A DNA stretch of 53,935 nucleotides from VAZQ01 sp050179645 (GCA_050179645.1 JBFXEX010000028.1:1-53935), one strand, 5' to 3'; numbered from the stretch's first letter, positions 40,471 through 50,555 are shown. Numbers and translations: made by a program. Notes: generated by a model not told the origin, from the letters alone.

Positions 40471-43400
40471 ATGCAGCCCAGCGCCCGAATCGGATGCCTG
40501 ATCGCCGTTGCTGCGCTGATGATTTCTTCAACCGCATCGACCTTTGGGCAATCCGGAGAGCCCGCTTTTGTTGCACCGCCTCGAACCATCGCCGACATCA
40601 CGGCGATCCTCGATCAACAAAGGCCCGATCCGAAAGTCATCGAGGGGATACGCCGGGCAGCGGGGGCTAGTCCTCCTCGGGGGGCTTCCGGATCCGCCCT
40701 CGCCGACTTCTATCACGACCGCGCACAGGCGCGCGGGGCCATCGGCCTCACGTCCGGTGCGATTGCCGACGCCGATATGGCAGTCCAAGCGGCGCGGGGG
40801 AAAGTCGAACTGGTCTCGCTGGGACGATTGCTACAGCTGCGTGGTCTGCTCCGTGTGCAGGCGGGCGAAACGAAGAAAGCCGTCGACATCTTTCTCGCCA
40901 TGGCGCGCGAGCTCAATGTTCGGGGCAGTCAGGGCTGGCTGTTCAACGCTTACCGGGCGCTCGTGCGTCTATCCATTCATCAGAGCGACATTCGCAGCGC
41001 AGAGGCGTATGCCGGCAGGCAACAGGCCTTGCTCGCCCAGGCGCGATCATGGCCGACTTACGCAATTTATCGCAATAGCTGGGAAGCTTTTATCGAGGAT
41101 TCGAAAGGCAATATCAGCGAGGCGAAGGGCCAGTATCGTGAAGCGGAGGTGTTCTATCGGCGCGCCGAGGCCCGGCAGAGAGCGGCTGCGGACTTGGCGC
41201 ATAAGTACCCAAGCCGTGTTCCGCGCGATCAAATGGTCGGCTCCGCCGATACCATCGTCCTGAGAATCGCGCGGGTGAAGGCGAGACAGGGCCGACTCGC
41301 AGAAGCCGAGGCAGACGTTCGCCGGGCGCTTCTGTCGCGGCTCAAGGCTCAAGGCAAGTTCAGCACGCAGATGCCCATCTTCGTCGCAACCTTTGCCGAA
41401 ATGCTGACGGAGCAGGGCCGGTATCCGGAGGCTGAGCAGCTCGCGCGCACCCAACTGGAAATCCTGCAAGTTATCGGGGTTGCCAGGGAAGCGGACAACT
41501 ATGCGCAAGCCTTGCATCAACATGCCTCGATCCTGAACCTGCAGGGTCGGTGGCAAGAGGCGGAAAAGGCTTACGACGAACTTGATAATGCGACGCGCAA
41601 GTGGGAACCGGCCCGGAAAGAGGCGCTGAGGCTCGACACCGAATACATCTATGCGCTCTACAACACCAACAATCTGTCAGCGGGCATAACGGCTGCCGAA
41701 CGCCTGGTGACGCGGCAGAAAACTCGCTTTGGGGAAAAGCATCCGAACACGGCGCTCGCCCATGGCCTGTTGGGCATCGGATACGCCCGCGCGGGACGCG
41801 ACGCGGATGCTCTGCGCGAATTCAGATCCGCGGTTCCGGTGCTGATGGCTCGCGCCCATGAGGGCGACGACGACAATACCACGACCAGCGCTGCACGCGA
41901 GCAGCGGACCCAGATCGTCGTCGAGGCGTATATCGCGCTTCTTGCCCGCGCGGCGCCGGGCACCGTCGCCGACCCTGCGGCCGAGAGCTTCCGGCTGGTG
42001 GATGTCATTCGTGGCCAATCGGTGCAGAACGCGCTGACGGCTTCAAGCGCCCGGTCGCGCGCCAAGACTCCCGCATTGGCGGAACTCGTGCGCAAGGCAC
42101 AAGACCTGGAAAAGCAGCACGGCGCGCAACTTGGTCTCCTCAACAACGTGCTCTCCCTGCCGCCCGCCGAGCGGGACGACCGGGTCGTCAAGGCACTGCA
42201 GCTCGACGTCGACAAGATGCGCGCCGCGCGCGACAGCACCAAGCGCGAGATCGCCGCCAAATTTCCCGAATATGCCAGCCTTGTCGATCCATCGCCGCCG
42301 ACCGTCGAGGACATCCGTACGGTGTTGCGAGCGGATGTGGTGTTCCTCTCGATCTACTTCGGACGCGATGCCAGCTTCATCTGGGCGGTGCCGAAAGCCG
42401 GGCCGGTGACCTTTGCGCCGATCGCGATGAGCGCCGGTCAGCTCGAATCGAAAGTAAAGGCTCTGCGCGGCGCACTCGAGCCAAATGCGAGCTCGATCGG
42501 CGAGATTCCGCCGTTTGATCTGACGCTCGCGCACGAGCTCTACGCGCAAATCCTGAAACCGGTCGAGGCCGGGTGGCGTCCCGCCAAGAGCCTGATCGTG
42601 GCCACCAACGGCGCGCTCGGGTTGCTCCCTCTCGGGGTCTTGCCGACCGCGCCCACGGCATTGAAATCCGACGCGGAGCCATACTTCGCGGGTTACCGCG
42701 ACGTGCCTTGGCTCTACCGAACGCATGCCGTGTCGCTCGTTCCCTCGGCGTCGGCATTGCGCATATTGCGCCAGCTGCCGCCGGGCTCCAAGAAGCGCGA
42801 ACAAGTGATCGGGTTTGGCGATCCATTGTTCAACAAGGACCAGGCGGTCGAAGCTGCCCGCTCCGAGCTTCCCGTCGAGGTCGCCATGTCGGTACGCGGT
42901 CTCGCCTTGAAACGGCGTGCGGCGCCGCAGTTGTCGGATGCCGCGAGCGCACAGATCGGATTATTGCCGCGGCTGCCCGACACCACCGACGAACTCAAGT
43001 CGGTGGCGCTGGCGTTGGAGGCCGACCCGTCCAAGGTGCTGCATCTCGGCGTGGCAGCCAACGAGGAGATGGTCAAGAAGTCCAATCTCTCGCATTACCG
43101 CATCATCGTCTTCGCCACTCACGGCCTGGTGCCGGGCGAGCTTGACGGTCTGCATCAACCGGCGCTGGCGCTGAGCGCGCCGGACGTCGCCGGCGTGAAA
43201 GGCGACGGCCTGCTGACGATGGAAGAAATTCTCGCACTCAAGCTGGATGCGGATTGGGTGGTGCTCTCGGCCTGCAACACCGGTGCCGGCGCGGGCGCCG
43301 AAGCCGCGTCCGGCCTGGGGCGCGCCTTCTTCTACGCCGGCACGCGGGCATTGCTGGTCACCAACTGGTCGGTGCATTCGGCGTCCGCGCGCGAACTGGT

Positions 43401-43593
43401 CACGGATCTCTTCCGCCGGCAGGCGGCCGATGCCCGCATCAGCCGCGCCGAGGCGCTGCGCCAAGCCGCTGTCGCGCTGCTCGACGGCAAGGGGTTCTCG
43501 GATGCCGAGAGCAAGACCCTGTTTTCGTACGCCCATCCGCTGTTCTGGGCGCCGTACACGATCATCGGGGATGGTGGCGGCACGGCTGAATGA
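40471..43593 (+). CDS. Exported TPR-CHAT protein (caspase-like peptidase domain)
   Basis: This 1040-residue protein has an N-terminal hydrophobic signal-like segment (RIGCLIAVAALMISSTASTFGQ). Several TPR-like helical pairs span about residues 80-480 (for example YPEAEQLARTQLEILQ, LAHGLLGIGYARAGRDADALREF). A CHAT domain covers about 730-1035, with the catalytic pair His884 (FATHGLVPGE) and Cys935 (LSACNTGAG). CHAT proteases are caspase-like. Some act in bacterial immunity (Craspase, gasdermin systems). This one is stand-alone and apparently secreted, which differs from those cytoplasmic systems. Its target is unknown. It ends inside the start of a pseudogene remnant. Confidence 0.92.
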   Translation: MQPSARIGCLIAVAALMISSTASTFGQSGEPAFVAPPRTIADITAILDQQRPDPKVIEGIRRAAGASPPRGASGSALADFYHDRAQARGAIGLTSGAIADADMAVQAARGKVELVSLGRLLQLRGLLRVQAGETKKAVDIFLAMARELNVRGSQGWLFNAYRALVRLSIHQSDIRSAEAYAGRQQALLAQARSWPTYAIYRNSWEAFIEDSKGNISEAKGQYREAEVFYRRAEARQRAAADLAHKYPSRVPRDQMVGSADTIVLRIARVKARQGRLAEAEADVRRALLSRLKAQGKFSTQMPIFVATFAEMLTEQGRYPEAEQLARTQLEILQVIGVAREADNYAQALHQHASILNLQGRWQEAEKAYDELDNATRKWEPARKEALRLDTEYIYALYNTNNLSAGITAAERLVTRQKTRFGEKHPNTALAHGLLGIGYARAGRDADALREFRSAVPVLMARAHEGDDDNTTTSAAREQRTQIVVEAYIALLARAAPGTVADPAAESFRLVDVIRGQSVQNALTASSARSRAKTPALAELVRKAQDLEKQHGAQLGLLNNVLSLPPAERDDRVVKALQLDVDKMRAARDSTKREIAAKFPEYASLVDPSPPTVEDIRTVLRADVVFLSIYFGRDASFIWAVPKAGPVTFAPIAMSAGQLESKVKALRGALEPNASSIGEIPPFDLTLAHELYAQILKPVEAGWRPAKSLIVATNGALGLLPLGVLPTAPTALKSDAEPYFAGYRDVPWLYRTHAVSLVPSASALRILRQLPPGSKKREQVIGFGDPLFNKDQAVEAARSELPVEVAMSVRGLALKRRAAPQLSDAASAQIGLLPRLPDTTDELKSVALALEADPSKVLHLGVAANEEMVKKSNLSHYRIIVFATHGLVPGELDGLHQPALALSAPDVAGVKGDGLLTMEEILALKLDADWVVLSACNTGAGAGAEAASGLGRAFFYAGTRALLVTNWSVHSASARELVTDLFRRQAADARISRAEALRQAAVALLDGKGFSDAESKTLFSYAHPLFWAPYTIIGDGGGTAE

Positions 43594-43848
43594 AGCGGCT
43601 GTGGCCCGCAGCAACTGCGCGTGATCGCGCAGTATTGCGGGTGGCATTCGCTCCGCCGGCGCCGCAATGCTGATCGATGCGATTGTGGTCCCATCTGGCG
43701 TCAGAATTGGCACGCCTATACTGCTGACTTGTTCCTCGTATTCACGCACGCTCGTGACATAACCGTCCTTGCGCGCCTTCTCGATGTGCCGGATGAATCC
43801 CGTCGGGTCGGTCACTGTCCAAGCCGTGGCGGGTTTAAGTTCGAGGCT
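43579..43848 (-). pseudogene. C-terminal remnant of an IclR-family regulator
   Basis: Reading leftward, the frame encodes LELKPATAWTVTDP, then HIEKARKDGYVTSVREYEEQ, VSSIGVPILTPDG and TIASISIAAPAERM. This is the end of the IclR effector-binding domain (typically GYxxxxEEyexGvxxxAxPVxdxxGxxxaxxSxxxPxxR). The N-terminal helix-turn-helix and half the effector domain are absent. The frame runs into the 3' end of the TPR-CHAT gene without its own stop. It begins about 18 bp from the stop codon of the MetE-like gene. Confidence 0.8.
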
Positions 43849-43865
43849 CGGTGCGCTGCACCTGC

Positions 43866-44927
43866 TCAAGCGGGCAGCGGATTCGAAGCGACTCGCACGA
43901 CGGCACGGTGTAGTTCGATCAGGTCGGGAATGGTCTCTGGCGGCCGGCGCCCCCAGCCGCACTCGGTCGCAACACCAAAGGTCGATAGAAACTTTCGTGC
44001 CGTGCGAATTCGACGTGTCGCGCCCTCAATTCCATCCGTTCGGTGTACTAAGCCTAAGTATAATTCCACGTCCGACTCCATTTTAAGGTGCCGAAGCGGT
44101 TCAAAATACGCATCATCGTCCCGTTCCTTAGGTACGGGCATATGGACCCAATCGATACGGCGACGAACCGTCCGCGACAACATATTTGCGAGTTGAACCA
44201 TTAATGACATGTCCTTGGGCTCAATAATATGCTTGTGGCCCGGGTCGCCGTAGCAAAGATGAAAGCCCAGTTCGACAGCGTCGGTAATCGGATCGCAAAG
44301 CCGAGCGATCGAATCTACCAGCGCCTGTTTCGAGTAATCGGCCGCCACGTCGGGGAATTCGAGAATCCTGTCGATTTCAGTGGCGACGTCCCACTGGATC
44401 GCAAGCTCGTTGTGCGGAATATGCGCGAGTATCTTTTCGACGTCGCCTATCAGATGTCGCTCGTACGCCGTCCAGATGATCGGTCGCGAGGCCGGGCTTG
44501 TGCTTGAAAAAATTATGCCGATAGCTGTCGGGAGGCTGACCTGAAAGCGGACCGATGCGGGTATCTTGCCTTGCTCTCGAAGCCGTTTGAAGTCCTGATA
44601 GGATTGCAGTGCGACATCAGCGTATATATGGGGTCCGAACTCGATCTGTGACGGCGTTAGTCCTTCCTTGACCTTATACACTTTGCCGCCGAGCCACGGC
44701 GGACCAACGTGGTGGGGGTCTTCTTCAACACCCGCGGCGCGGCGTATCTGCGAGTTTGCCCAGGAGATGAAGCCGAGCCGACCGCCGGTCTCGCCATCGG
44801 GTATGCGCGTGACGAGATCGCCAAGTCGCGCAGATATCGTTTCGAAGACATCGCTCGCCGTTGTTAATGGAACGCTACCTACGAGATGTACCGGGGCTGC
44901 CGCCATTCCGATCTCCGTTTTCCTCAT
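43866..44927 (-). CDS. Cobalamin-independent methionine synthase-like (MetE C-terminal fold) protein
   Basis: This 353-residue protein starts at MRKTEIGMAAAPVHLVGSVP, with a second ATG seven codons later as an alternative. It has the TIM-barrel order of the MetE C-terminal/UROD-like superfamily (LVGSVPL, FQVSLPTAIG, IQWDVATEIDRI, LGFHLCYGDPGHKH). It ends with ECGWGRRPPETIPDLIELHRAV, a known ending of stand-alone relatives. It lacks the N-terminal MetE half. The zinc site is not clear, so the substrate is unknown. Its DNA is visibly more A+T-rich than flanks on the left, and it is framed by two gene remnants. Confidence 0.82.
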   Translation of the reverse strand: MRKTEIGMAAAPVHLVGSVPLTTASDVFETISARLGDLVTRIPDGETGGRLGFISWANSQIRRAAGVEEDPHHVGPPWLGGKVYKVKEGLTPSQIEFGPHIYADVALQSYQDFKRLREQGKIPASVRFQVSLPTAIGIIFSSTSPASRPIIWTAYERHLIGDVEKILAHIPHNELAIQWDVATEIDRILEFPDVAADYSKQALVDSIARLCDPITDAVELGFHLCYGDPGHKHIIEPKDMSLMVQLANMLSRTVRRRIDWVHMPVPKERDDDAYFEPLRHLKMESDVELYLGLVHRTDGIEGATRRIRTARKFLSTFGVATECGWGRRPPETIPDLIELHRAVVRVASNPLPA

Positions 44928-45084
44928 GCAACCAACCGTGCTTCTCTGGGAGGGGATCACTCGAAATCCAAGTTCTTCAGCAGACGTGGAAGCGTATCGA
45001 TTTCTTCTTGTTTTGGTATCGGCATTATGCCCGCATGAAGGGATTGTCGAAAAGACCTCGCAGCAAGTCGCCGTTGGGATGGAT

Positions 45085-45282
45085 GCTGGCCGTGTGGGCG
45101 CGTCATTTTTGATCACGGCAGGCAATCATCCGGCTGGGGCACAGCAGTATCCCAACAAGACGATCACGGCGATCTCGCCTTTCGGTCCCGGCACATCGCT
45201 CGAAGCGGCGGCGCGCCCGGTGTTTGAATGGATGTCGCGCGACCTGGGTCAGGCGATTGTGGTCGAGCATCGGCCCGTATGA
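45085..45282 (+). pseudogene. N-terminal remnant of a Bug/TctC receptor
   Basis: The frame encodes a signal-like end (FLITAGNHPAGAQ) and then YPNKTITAISPFGPGTSLEAAARP and LGQAIVVEHRP, stopping at once. Compare the usual start of mature Bug receptors: YPxKPIxxIVPFxPGxxxDxxAR...LGQxVVVENRPG. The break falls exactly where the conserved ENRPGA motif should continue, and the remaining 250 residues are absent. It lies in the 405-bp stretch 44928-45332 upstream of the MetE-like gene; I see no other gene there. Confidence 0.78.
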
Positions 45283-45332
45283 ATGGCGCGGTCTGGATGC
45301 CGGTCGCGCCCCCGGATGGGAAATTGAAGCGT

Positions 45333-47096
45333 TCAAATATTACGGAGCCTTTGGGTCTCCGCTTCATTCAACTCGAGCGTCTCGGGGTCGATCGCCACGC
45401 CATACAACTTGCGCGCCTCGGCAACGCCGACATAACCTTGGCGAACGTCGTTGACGACTTCCTCGATCGCTCGTTCCAACGGCGATCCATACCCGCCGCC
45501 GCCGCCCGACTGGATGCGGAAGGCGTCGCCCTCTTTGAGATGCGCGACGAGCACCTTGGCGTTGGGAAAATCGGTCTTCCAAGTGCCGCTCACGCGGAGA
45601 TCGACCTTGTTGCCCATGCCCTCAAGGCCGCCGTCCAGCCCCCAGGGCCGGCAATGTGCCCGGTCGATCTGCGTGTTGACAGTAATGTCCGACCGCGCGC
45701 GGACGTCGCGAACGACGCCGAGTCCGCCGCGATGCCGGCCCGCACCGCCGGAATTCTCCACCAACGCATATCGCTCAACAACGATTGGGAATTTCGCTTC
45801 TGCCTGCTCATTCGGTGAATTGTGAGTATCGCCGTCGTTGATGCAGACTGTGCCCGACATGCCATCTTCGTTGTGCTTCGCTCCCCAGCCACCGCCGAGC
45901 GGACCGAACGATCCAATGAAGAATTCCATCCGTTTTGGATTGATCCCGTGGAAGGTCGGCGCAAGCAGATCGGCGTGATGTCCGGCGATCACGCGGTCGG
46001 CGATCGCCGGCTGCATTGCCTTGAAGATCGTATCGACGATAGTCATCGGATACGTCATCCACCATCGCATCGGGGCAGGGCGTGTCGCGCTCACGACCCG
46101 ACCAGGCGGCACGATCACTTTCAGGCTACGGAACGAACCGTCATTGATGGGATAGTCGGTTGGAGAGGTAAGGCATTTGTAGGCGACCTGCGCGCACGCA
46201 AAACCCGTGGTGATGCCGGAGTTGTAGAAGCCGCGCACCTGCTTGGATACGTCGGTCAGGTCGACGGTCATTTCCTCGCCCTTGACGGTCACGCGCACCC
46301 GGATCGGCACCCGCCTGCCGACTTCGAGGCCGTCATCGTCCATGAACGATTCTGCTTCGTAGGTGCCATCCGGGATGGTCTTCGTACGCGCGCGCGCATT
46401 GACTTCAGCGTGGTCCATGATGGCGCGGATGGCTTTATCGACTGCGTCTCGGCCATAGCGGTCGAGTAGCTGCAAATAGCGCCGTTCGCCGGTCGTTACC
46501 GCAGTGATCTGCGCACGCAGGTCGCCCATGGCGCGGCTCGGAATGCGCACATTTTGCTGGATAATATCGACGAGAGTCTGATTGACGCGGCCCCGATCCC
46601 GATACTTGACGATCGGAACTTGCAAACCCTCTGAGAAGATGTCCGTGGTCATGCCCCCGATCGGACCGCCGATGTCGAGCCAATGGCCCATGCAGCACGA
46701 AAATCCAGCGAGCTTCCCCTTATGAAAGATCGGCAGCGTGAACGTCATGTGGTTGAGATGACTGCCGGTGATATAGGCGTCGTTGGTGACGTAGATGTCG
46801 CCCGGCTTCATGTTCTCGATGCCGAAATGCTTGATCTTCGCCTTCACGGTTTCGGCCATGCCACGAATAAACATGGGCAGCCCGATACCGATCGATACGG
46901 TCTCGCCTTCAGGCGTGAAGAGGCCGGTGGTGAAATCCAGCGCCTCGTAGATGATAATATTGTAGGCGGTGCGCATGAGATTGGTCTTCATCTCTTCCGT
47001 CACCGCAATGACTCCATTGCGGACGATCTCCGTGACGACGGGATCGATGGCGGGGGTGCGCGAGCGCAGCGCAATCTTCCTTCTTCTCTTTGTCAT
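45333..47096 (-). CDS. hyuB: Hydantoinase B/oxoprolinase subunit
   Basis: This 587-residue protein starts at MTKRRRKIALRSR, with GGAGAGGA upstream. An in-frame ATG at 47150 is less likely. The hallmarks of the family are RNGVIAVTEEMKTNLMRTAYN, DIYVTNDAYITGSHLNH, GHWLDIGG and the C-terminal Gly-rich RIQSGGGGGYGSPLERA. HyuB pairs with HyuA for ATP-dependent opening of hydantoin- or 5-oxoproline-like rings, or for acetone carboxylase-like reactions. It follows hyuA on the same strand after 132 bp. It is the last intact gene of the island before the MetE-like gene. Confidence 0.94.
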   Translation of the reverse strand: MTKRRRKIALRSRTPAIDPVVTEIVRNGVIAVTEEMKTNLMRTAYNIIIYEALDFTTGLFTPEGETVSIGIGLPMFIRGMAETVKAKIKHFGIENMKPGDIYVTNDAYITGSHLNHMTFTLPIFHKGKLAGFSCCMGHWLDIGGPIGGMTTDIFSEGLQVPIVKYRDRGRVNQTLVDIIQQNVRIPSRAMGDLRAQITAVTTGERRYLQLLDRYGRDAVDKAIRAIMDHAEVNARARTKTIPDGTYEAESFMDDDGLEVGRRVPIRVRVTVKGEEMTVDLTDVSKQVRGFYNSGITTGFACAQVAYKCLTSPTDYPINDGSFRSLKVIVPPGRVVSATRPAPMRWWMTYPMTIVDTIFKAMQPAIADRVIAGHHADLLAPTFHGINPKRMEFFIGSFGPLGGGWGAKHNEDGMSGTVCINDGDTHNSPNEQAEAKFPIVVERYALVENSGGAGRHRGGLGVVRDVRARSDITVNTQIDRAHCRPWGLDGGLEGMGNKVDLRVSGTWKTDFPNAKVLVAHLKEGDAFRIQSGGGGGYGSPLERAIEEVVNDVRQGYVGVAEARKLYGVAIDPETLELNEAETQRLRNI

Positions 47097-47228
47097 TGAT
47101 GAAGTCCTCTCCAAGTCATCCCAACGTGATGGAAACTGCTGATGCGGCATTCATCAGCGATAAATTGCGAGCGTCATGCCGTGGGTGTCCCGCCTCCAGC
47201 CACCGATCGGTACAGATCGCTACTCGAA

Positions 47229-49325
47229 TCACCGGTTGCTCCCCACAGCGATCACCAGATTCCCGTACTCATCTACCGTCGCTATATCGCCGGCTAGCAG
47301 CACGGTGGTGGAGACGTGTTCCTCGATCAATGCCGGTCCGGAGATACGGTTGCCTGCGCGCAGGTTGTCGCGGCGATAGGTGGGCGTATTGACGAAGGCG
47401 CCACGCTTCCCATCCTCGGCGAAATAGACCTTGCGCTTACCTGTGGACGCCGCCTGGGCAGGGACTCTTGCACCGCGAACGATCTTCTTTTGCGCCGGTT
47501 TGCGCATCAGCCCGGTCACCGTCGAGCGCAGGCTGACGATCTCCGCGCGTTCGCCCGGGGCCGAGGTGCCGTAGCGCAACAGATGCATTTCGTCGAAATG
47601 CCGTTTGATCGCCTTGCGATCCTGTTTGACGAAAACCGTCATCGGAAGGTCGACGGTGACCGCATGCTCCTGCCCGACATAACGCATGTCCATGGCGCGG
47701 TCGATGACGATACGGCTTGGCGTGATGGACGTCGAGGCGATGGCGGCGCGGCCCTGATCTTCTAGCGACCGGTACACTGCCTCCATATCATCGAAGACGG
47801 CATCGTCCAGCCTGGTGTACCAGGTGCGCACATAATCGTAGCGAAGATCGGAGAACAGCATGCCGAAGGCTGAGAACACGCCCGGCGCATTCGGGATAAT
47901 CACTTTCCGGATGCCGATCTCGCGCGCGACCTGCACGGCGTGCAATGGGCCGGCGCCGCCGTAGGCGACGAGTACGAAATCGCCGGCATCGAGCCCGCGC
48001 TGCGTGGTCACACCTTTGACCGCGTACGACATGGCGGTGACGGCAATCCGCAGAATGCCGTCAGCGGCAGCGGTGACATCCATTTTGAAGGGATCAGCGA
48101 CATGAGTCTTTAAGGCTCGCTCCGCCGCATCGACATCAAGCGCCATCTCGCCTCCGAGGAACCGGTCGGCCCCGAGACGCCCGAGCATCAGATTGGCATC
48201 CGTAACGGTTGGCTCAGTGCCGCCGCGGCCGTAGCAGGCCGGCCCAGGCATTGCGCCCGCACTCTGAGGACCGACGCGTAGCGCGCCGTCCTCAATACGA
48301 GCGATCGAGCCGCCGCCGGTGCCAACCTCGAATATATCCATCATTGCGAGCTGCACCGGCAACGCCTTGTCGTAGCCGCCGATCAGCGCTTGGGTATTGG
48401 TAAGGGCTTCGCCTTTGTAGATGACGCCGGCCTTCGCGGTCGTGCCGCCCATGTCGAAGGCAATGGCATTGTCGATTTTCAATGTATGACACAGCGCCTT
48501 TGTGCCGATGACGCCCGCCGCGGGCCCGGATTCGAGCATCCGGATGCATTGGCTTTGCGCCTGCTCCGCTTCGTAGAGGCCGCCGGTCGACTGGACCACC
48601 AGGAAAGAGCCGGCGAAGCCGGCGCCGCGCATATGCGTGTCGATCTCGCCAATATAGCGCCGGACTTTTGGCCCGACATATGCGTTGGCGACCACGGTCG
48701 AGCAGCGCTCGAACTCGCGATATTCCTGACTGAGTTCGTGCGATGCCGACACGAATATGTTGGGATGATTGCGCTCCAAGATTTCTTTGGCGCGGGCTTC
48801 GTGCCGAGGATCGGCATAGCAGTTGAGGAACAGAATCGCGGCCGCTTCGACGCCCAGCGCCTCGATGCGCCGGCCGAGCGCGGCGATTTCCTCCTCGTCG
48901 AGGGGCTTGTCAATTTCCGCGTCGGCCAGCATGCGCTCGTGCACTTCGAAGCGCAGCGCGCGCTCGACCAGCGGCTCGTGCTTCCTGAAGAAGAGGTTGT
49001 AGGCATCGGGCCGGTTAATACGGCCGATTTCGTAAATATCACGAAAGCCTGCGGTGATCAGCAGCGCCGTCTTCGCACCGGTGCGTTCCAGGATCGTATT
49101 GATGGCTATGGTTGAGCCATGCAGGAATAGCCCCGCCGAGGCATAATCGCTGCCGGCCTTTTGGACTCCGGCGCTGATGCCTTCAACCAAATGCTCCGGT
49201 GTTGACAGTGCCTTGCCGAAGCTGAGGGTGCCGGTTCTTTCATCAAACACCATAATGTCGGTGAAGGTTCCGCCGATATCGGCGGCGAGTCGTAATCTGG
49301 AGAGTGTGGACTTCGCTTGTTTCAT
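47229..49325 (-). CDS. hyuA: Hydantoinase A/oxoprolinase subunit
   Basis: This 698-residue protein starts MKQAKSTLSRLRLAADIGGTFTDIMVFDE, with the actin-like ATP-binding motif DIGGTFTD. Further signatures are HGSTIAINTILERTGAKTALL, FDMGGTTAKAGVI and YGGAGPLHAVQVARE. HyuA provides ATP hydrolysis for ring opening with HyuB in the cytoplasm. It lies 156 bp downstream of the ABC ATPase in the same leftward series, so importer and enzyme are probably one transcription unit. Relatives include caprolactamase and acetone carboxylase subunits, so the exact substrate is not decided. Confidence 0.94.
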   Translation of the reverse strand: MKQAKSTLSRLRLAADIGGTFTDIMVFDERTGTLSFGKALSTPEHLVEGISAGVQKAGSDYASAGLFLHGSTIAINTILERTGAKTALLITAGFRDIYEIGRINRPDAYNLFFRKHEPLVERALRFEVHERMLADAEIDKPLDEEEIAALGRRIEALGVEAAAILFLNCYADPRHEARAKEILERNHPNIFVSASHELSQEYREFERCSTVVANAYVGPKVRRYIGEIDTHMRGAGFAGSFLVVQSTGGLYEAEQAQSQCIRMLESGPAAGVIGTKALCHTLKIDNAIAFDMGGTTAKAGVIYKGEALTNTQALIGGYDKALPVQLAMMDIFEVGTGGGSIARIEDGALRVGPQSAGAMPGPACYGRGGTEPTVTDANLMLGRLGADRFLGGEMALDVDAAERALKTHVADPFKMDVTAAADGILRIAVTAMSYAVKGVTTQRGLDAGDFVLVAYGGAGPLHAVQVAREIGIRKVIIPNAPGVFSAFGMLFSDLRYDYVRTWYTRLDDAVFDDMEAVYRSLEDQGRAAIASTSITPSRIVIDRAMDMRYVGQEHAVTVDLPMTVFVKQDRKAIKRHFDEMHLLRYGTSAPGERAEIVSLRSTVTGLMRKPAQKKIVRGARVPAQAASTGKRKVYFAEDGKRGAFVNTPTYRRDNLRAGNRISGPALIEEHVSTTVLLAGDIATVDEYGNLVIAVGSNR

Positions 49326-49481
49326 CTATGGGCTCTTCAGTACCATGGTTTCGCATACTCCCCATTATCATTCCGAGCTCGCAGCAGAGGCTGTGGCCGG
49401 AATATTTGACGGTGATGGATCGGTCCTCGTCGCGCGCCGCGCCGGTGTCGATGGCGGACGCGTTCCCAGACATCCTATGCT

Positions 49482-50555
49482 TCACCCGCGCATCGGCCGG
49501 CAATGCTCTGCCGGCAGGTGAAGATGGACCTCCGCACCACGCCGCAGGGACGTGGAAGGATGCAATTGCACGCGGAAGCGTTGGGTACCAACGGCTACGG
49601 CGCATTCGACCAGATTGCCTAAATAGATCACCGTCTCTACCCGGCCGGCGAGGATATTCGGTCCCGCCACCGCCGAGTCGGTAATGCGAATATTCTCCGG
49701 TCGGATGGTCAGCGTGACGCTCTCACCAGGCACGCCCCGATCGAGGCTGCATACCAAGGTGCCGATCGCCGTCTCTACACCGTTCGGGCCAACGATTTTG
49801 CCCTGCAGCATATTCGTCTTGCCAACGAAATCGGCGACAAAGGAGCCTGCGGGCCGCTGGTAGATGTCGGCGGGCGGACCTTCCTGTGCGATCGCCCCGT
49901 CCTTCATGACGCCAATCATGTCCGACATCGTCAGTGCCTCGATCTGTTCGTGTGTGACAAACAGAGTAGTAACGCCGAGCCGCTCGACCACGTCGCGCAG
50001 TTCCTGCCGCATCTCCTCGCGCAGCTTGGCGTCGAGATTTGAGAGTGGTTCATCGAGCAACAACACCCGTGGCTCGGCAACCAGTGCGCGGGCGAGCGCC
50101 AGCCGTTGTTGTTGGCCGCCGGAGAGATAGGGAGCCGGGCGCTCCTCCAGGCCCTCGAGATGGACCAGTGCCAGCGCCGATCTAACTTTGTCGCGGATCA
50201 ATTCGCGGGAGGGACGCGGGCCCTTGTGACGGAGCGGGAAGGCAACGTTGTCGAACACCGTCATGTGCGGCCAGATAGCATAAGACTGGAAAACCATGCC
50301 GATATTTCGCGCATGCGGAGGCACGAAGATATTGCGCTCGGAGGAATAGACGACCTCGCCGCCGATTGCGATCTCGCCTCGATCCGGTTGCTCCAGCCCG
50401 GCAACGCAGCGCAAGGTCGTGGTTTTGCCACAGCCGGAAGGGCCGAGCAGCGTGTAAAACTGGCCCTCCGGCACGTCGAGAGAAACTCCGCGCACCGCCA
50501 CGTGCTCGGCCGCCGCGCTGCGATAGGTGAGCCAGAGGTCGCGGATGCGGATCAT
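49482..50555 (-). CDS. ABC importer ATPase (iron/polyamine type)
   Basis: This 357-residue protein starts at MIRIRDLWLTYRS. The start codon overlaps the permease stop by four bases (ATGA), so translation is coupled. Walker A is GPSGCGKTT, signature LSGGQQQR, Walker B LLLDEPLSNLDA and H-loop VTHEQIEAL. A TOBE-type C-terminal domain contains TIRPENIRI. It drives the fused permease encoded just upstream. The open frame further upstream overlaps the permease gene and was discarded. Confidence 0.95.
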   Translation of the reverse strand: MIRIRDLWLTYRSAAAEHVAVRGVSLDVPEGQFYTLLGPSGCGKTTTLRCVAGLEQPDRGEIAIGGEVVYSSERNIFVPPHARNIGMVFQSYAIWPHMTVFDNVAFPLRHKGPRPSRELIRDKVRSALALVHLEGLEERPAPYLSGGQQQRLALARALVAEPRVLLLDEPLSNLDAKLREEMRQELRDVVERLGVTTLFVTHEQIEALTMSDMIGVMKDGAIAQEGPPADIYQRPAGSFVADFVGKTNMLQGKIVGPNGVETAIGTLVCSLDRGVPGESVTLTIRPENIRITDSAVAGPNILAGRVETVIYLGNLVECAVAVGTQRFRVQLHPSTSLRRGAEVHLHLPAEHCRPMRG

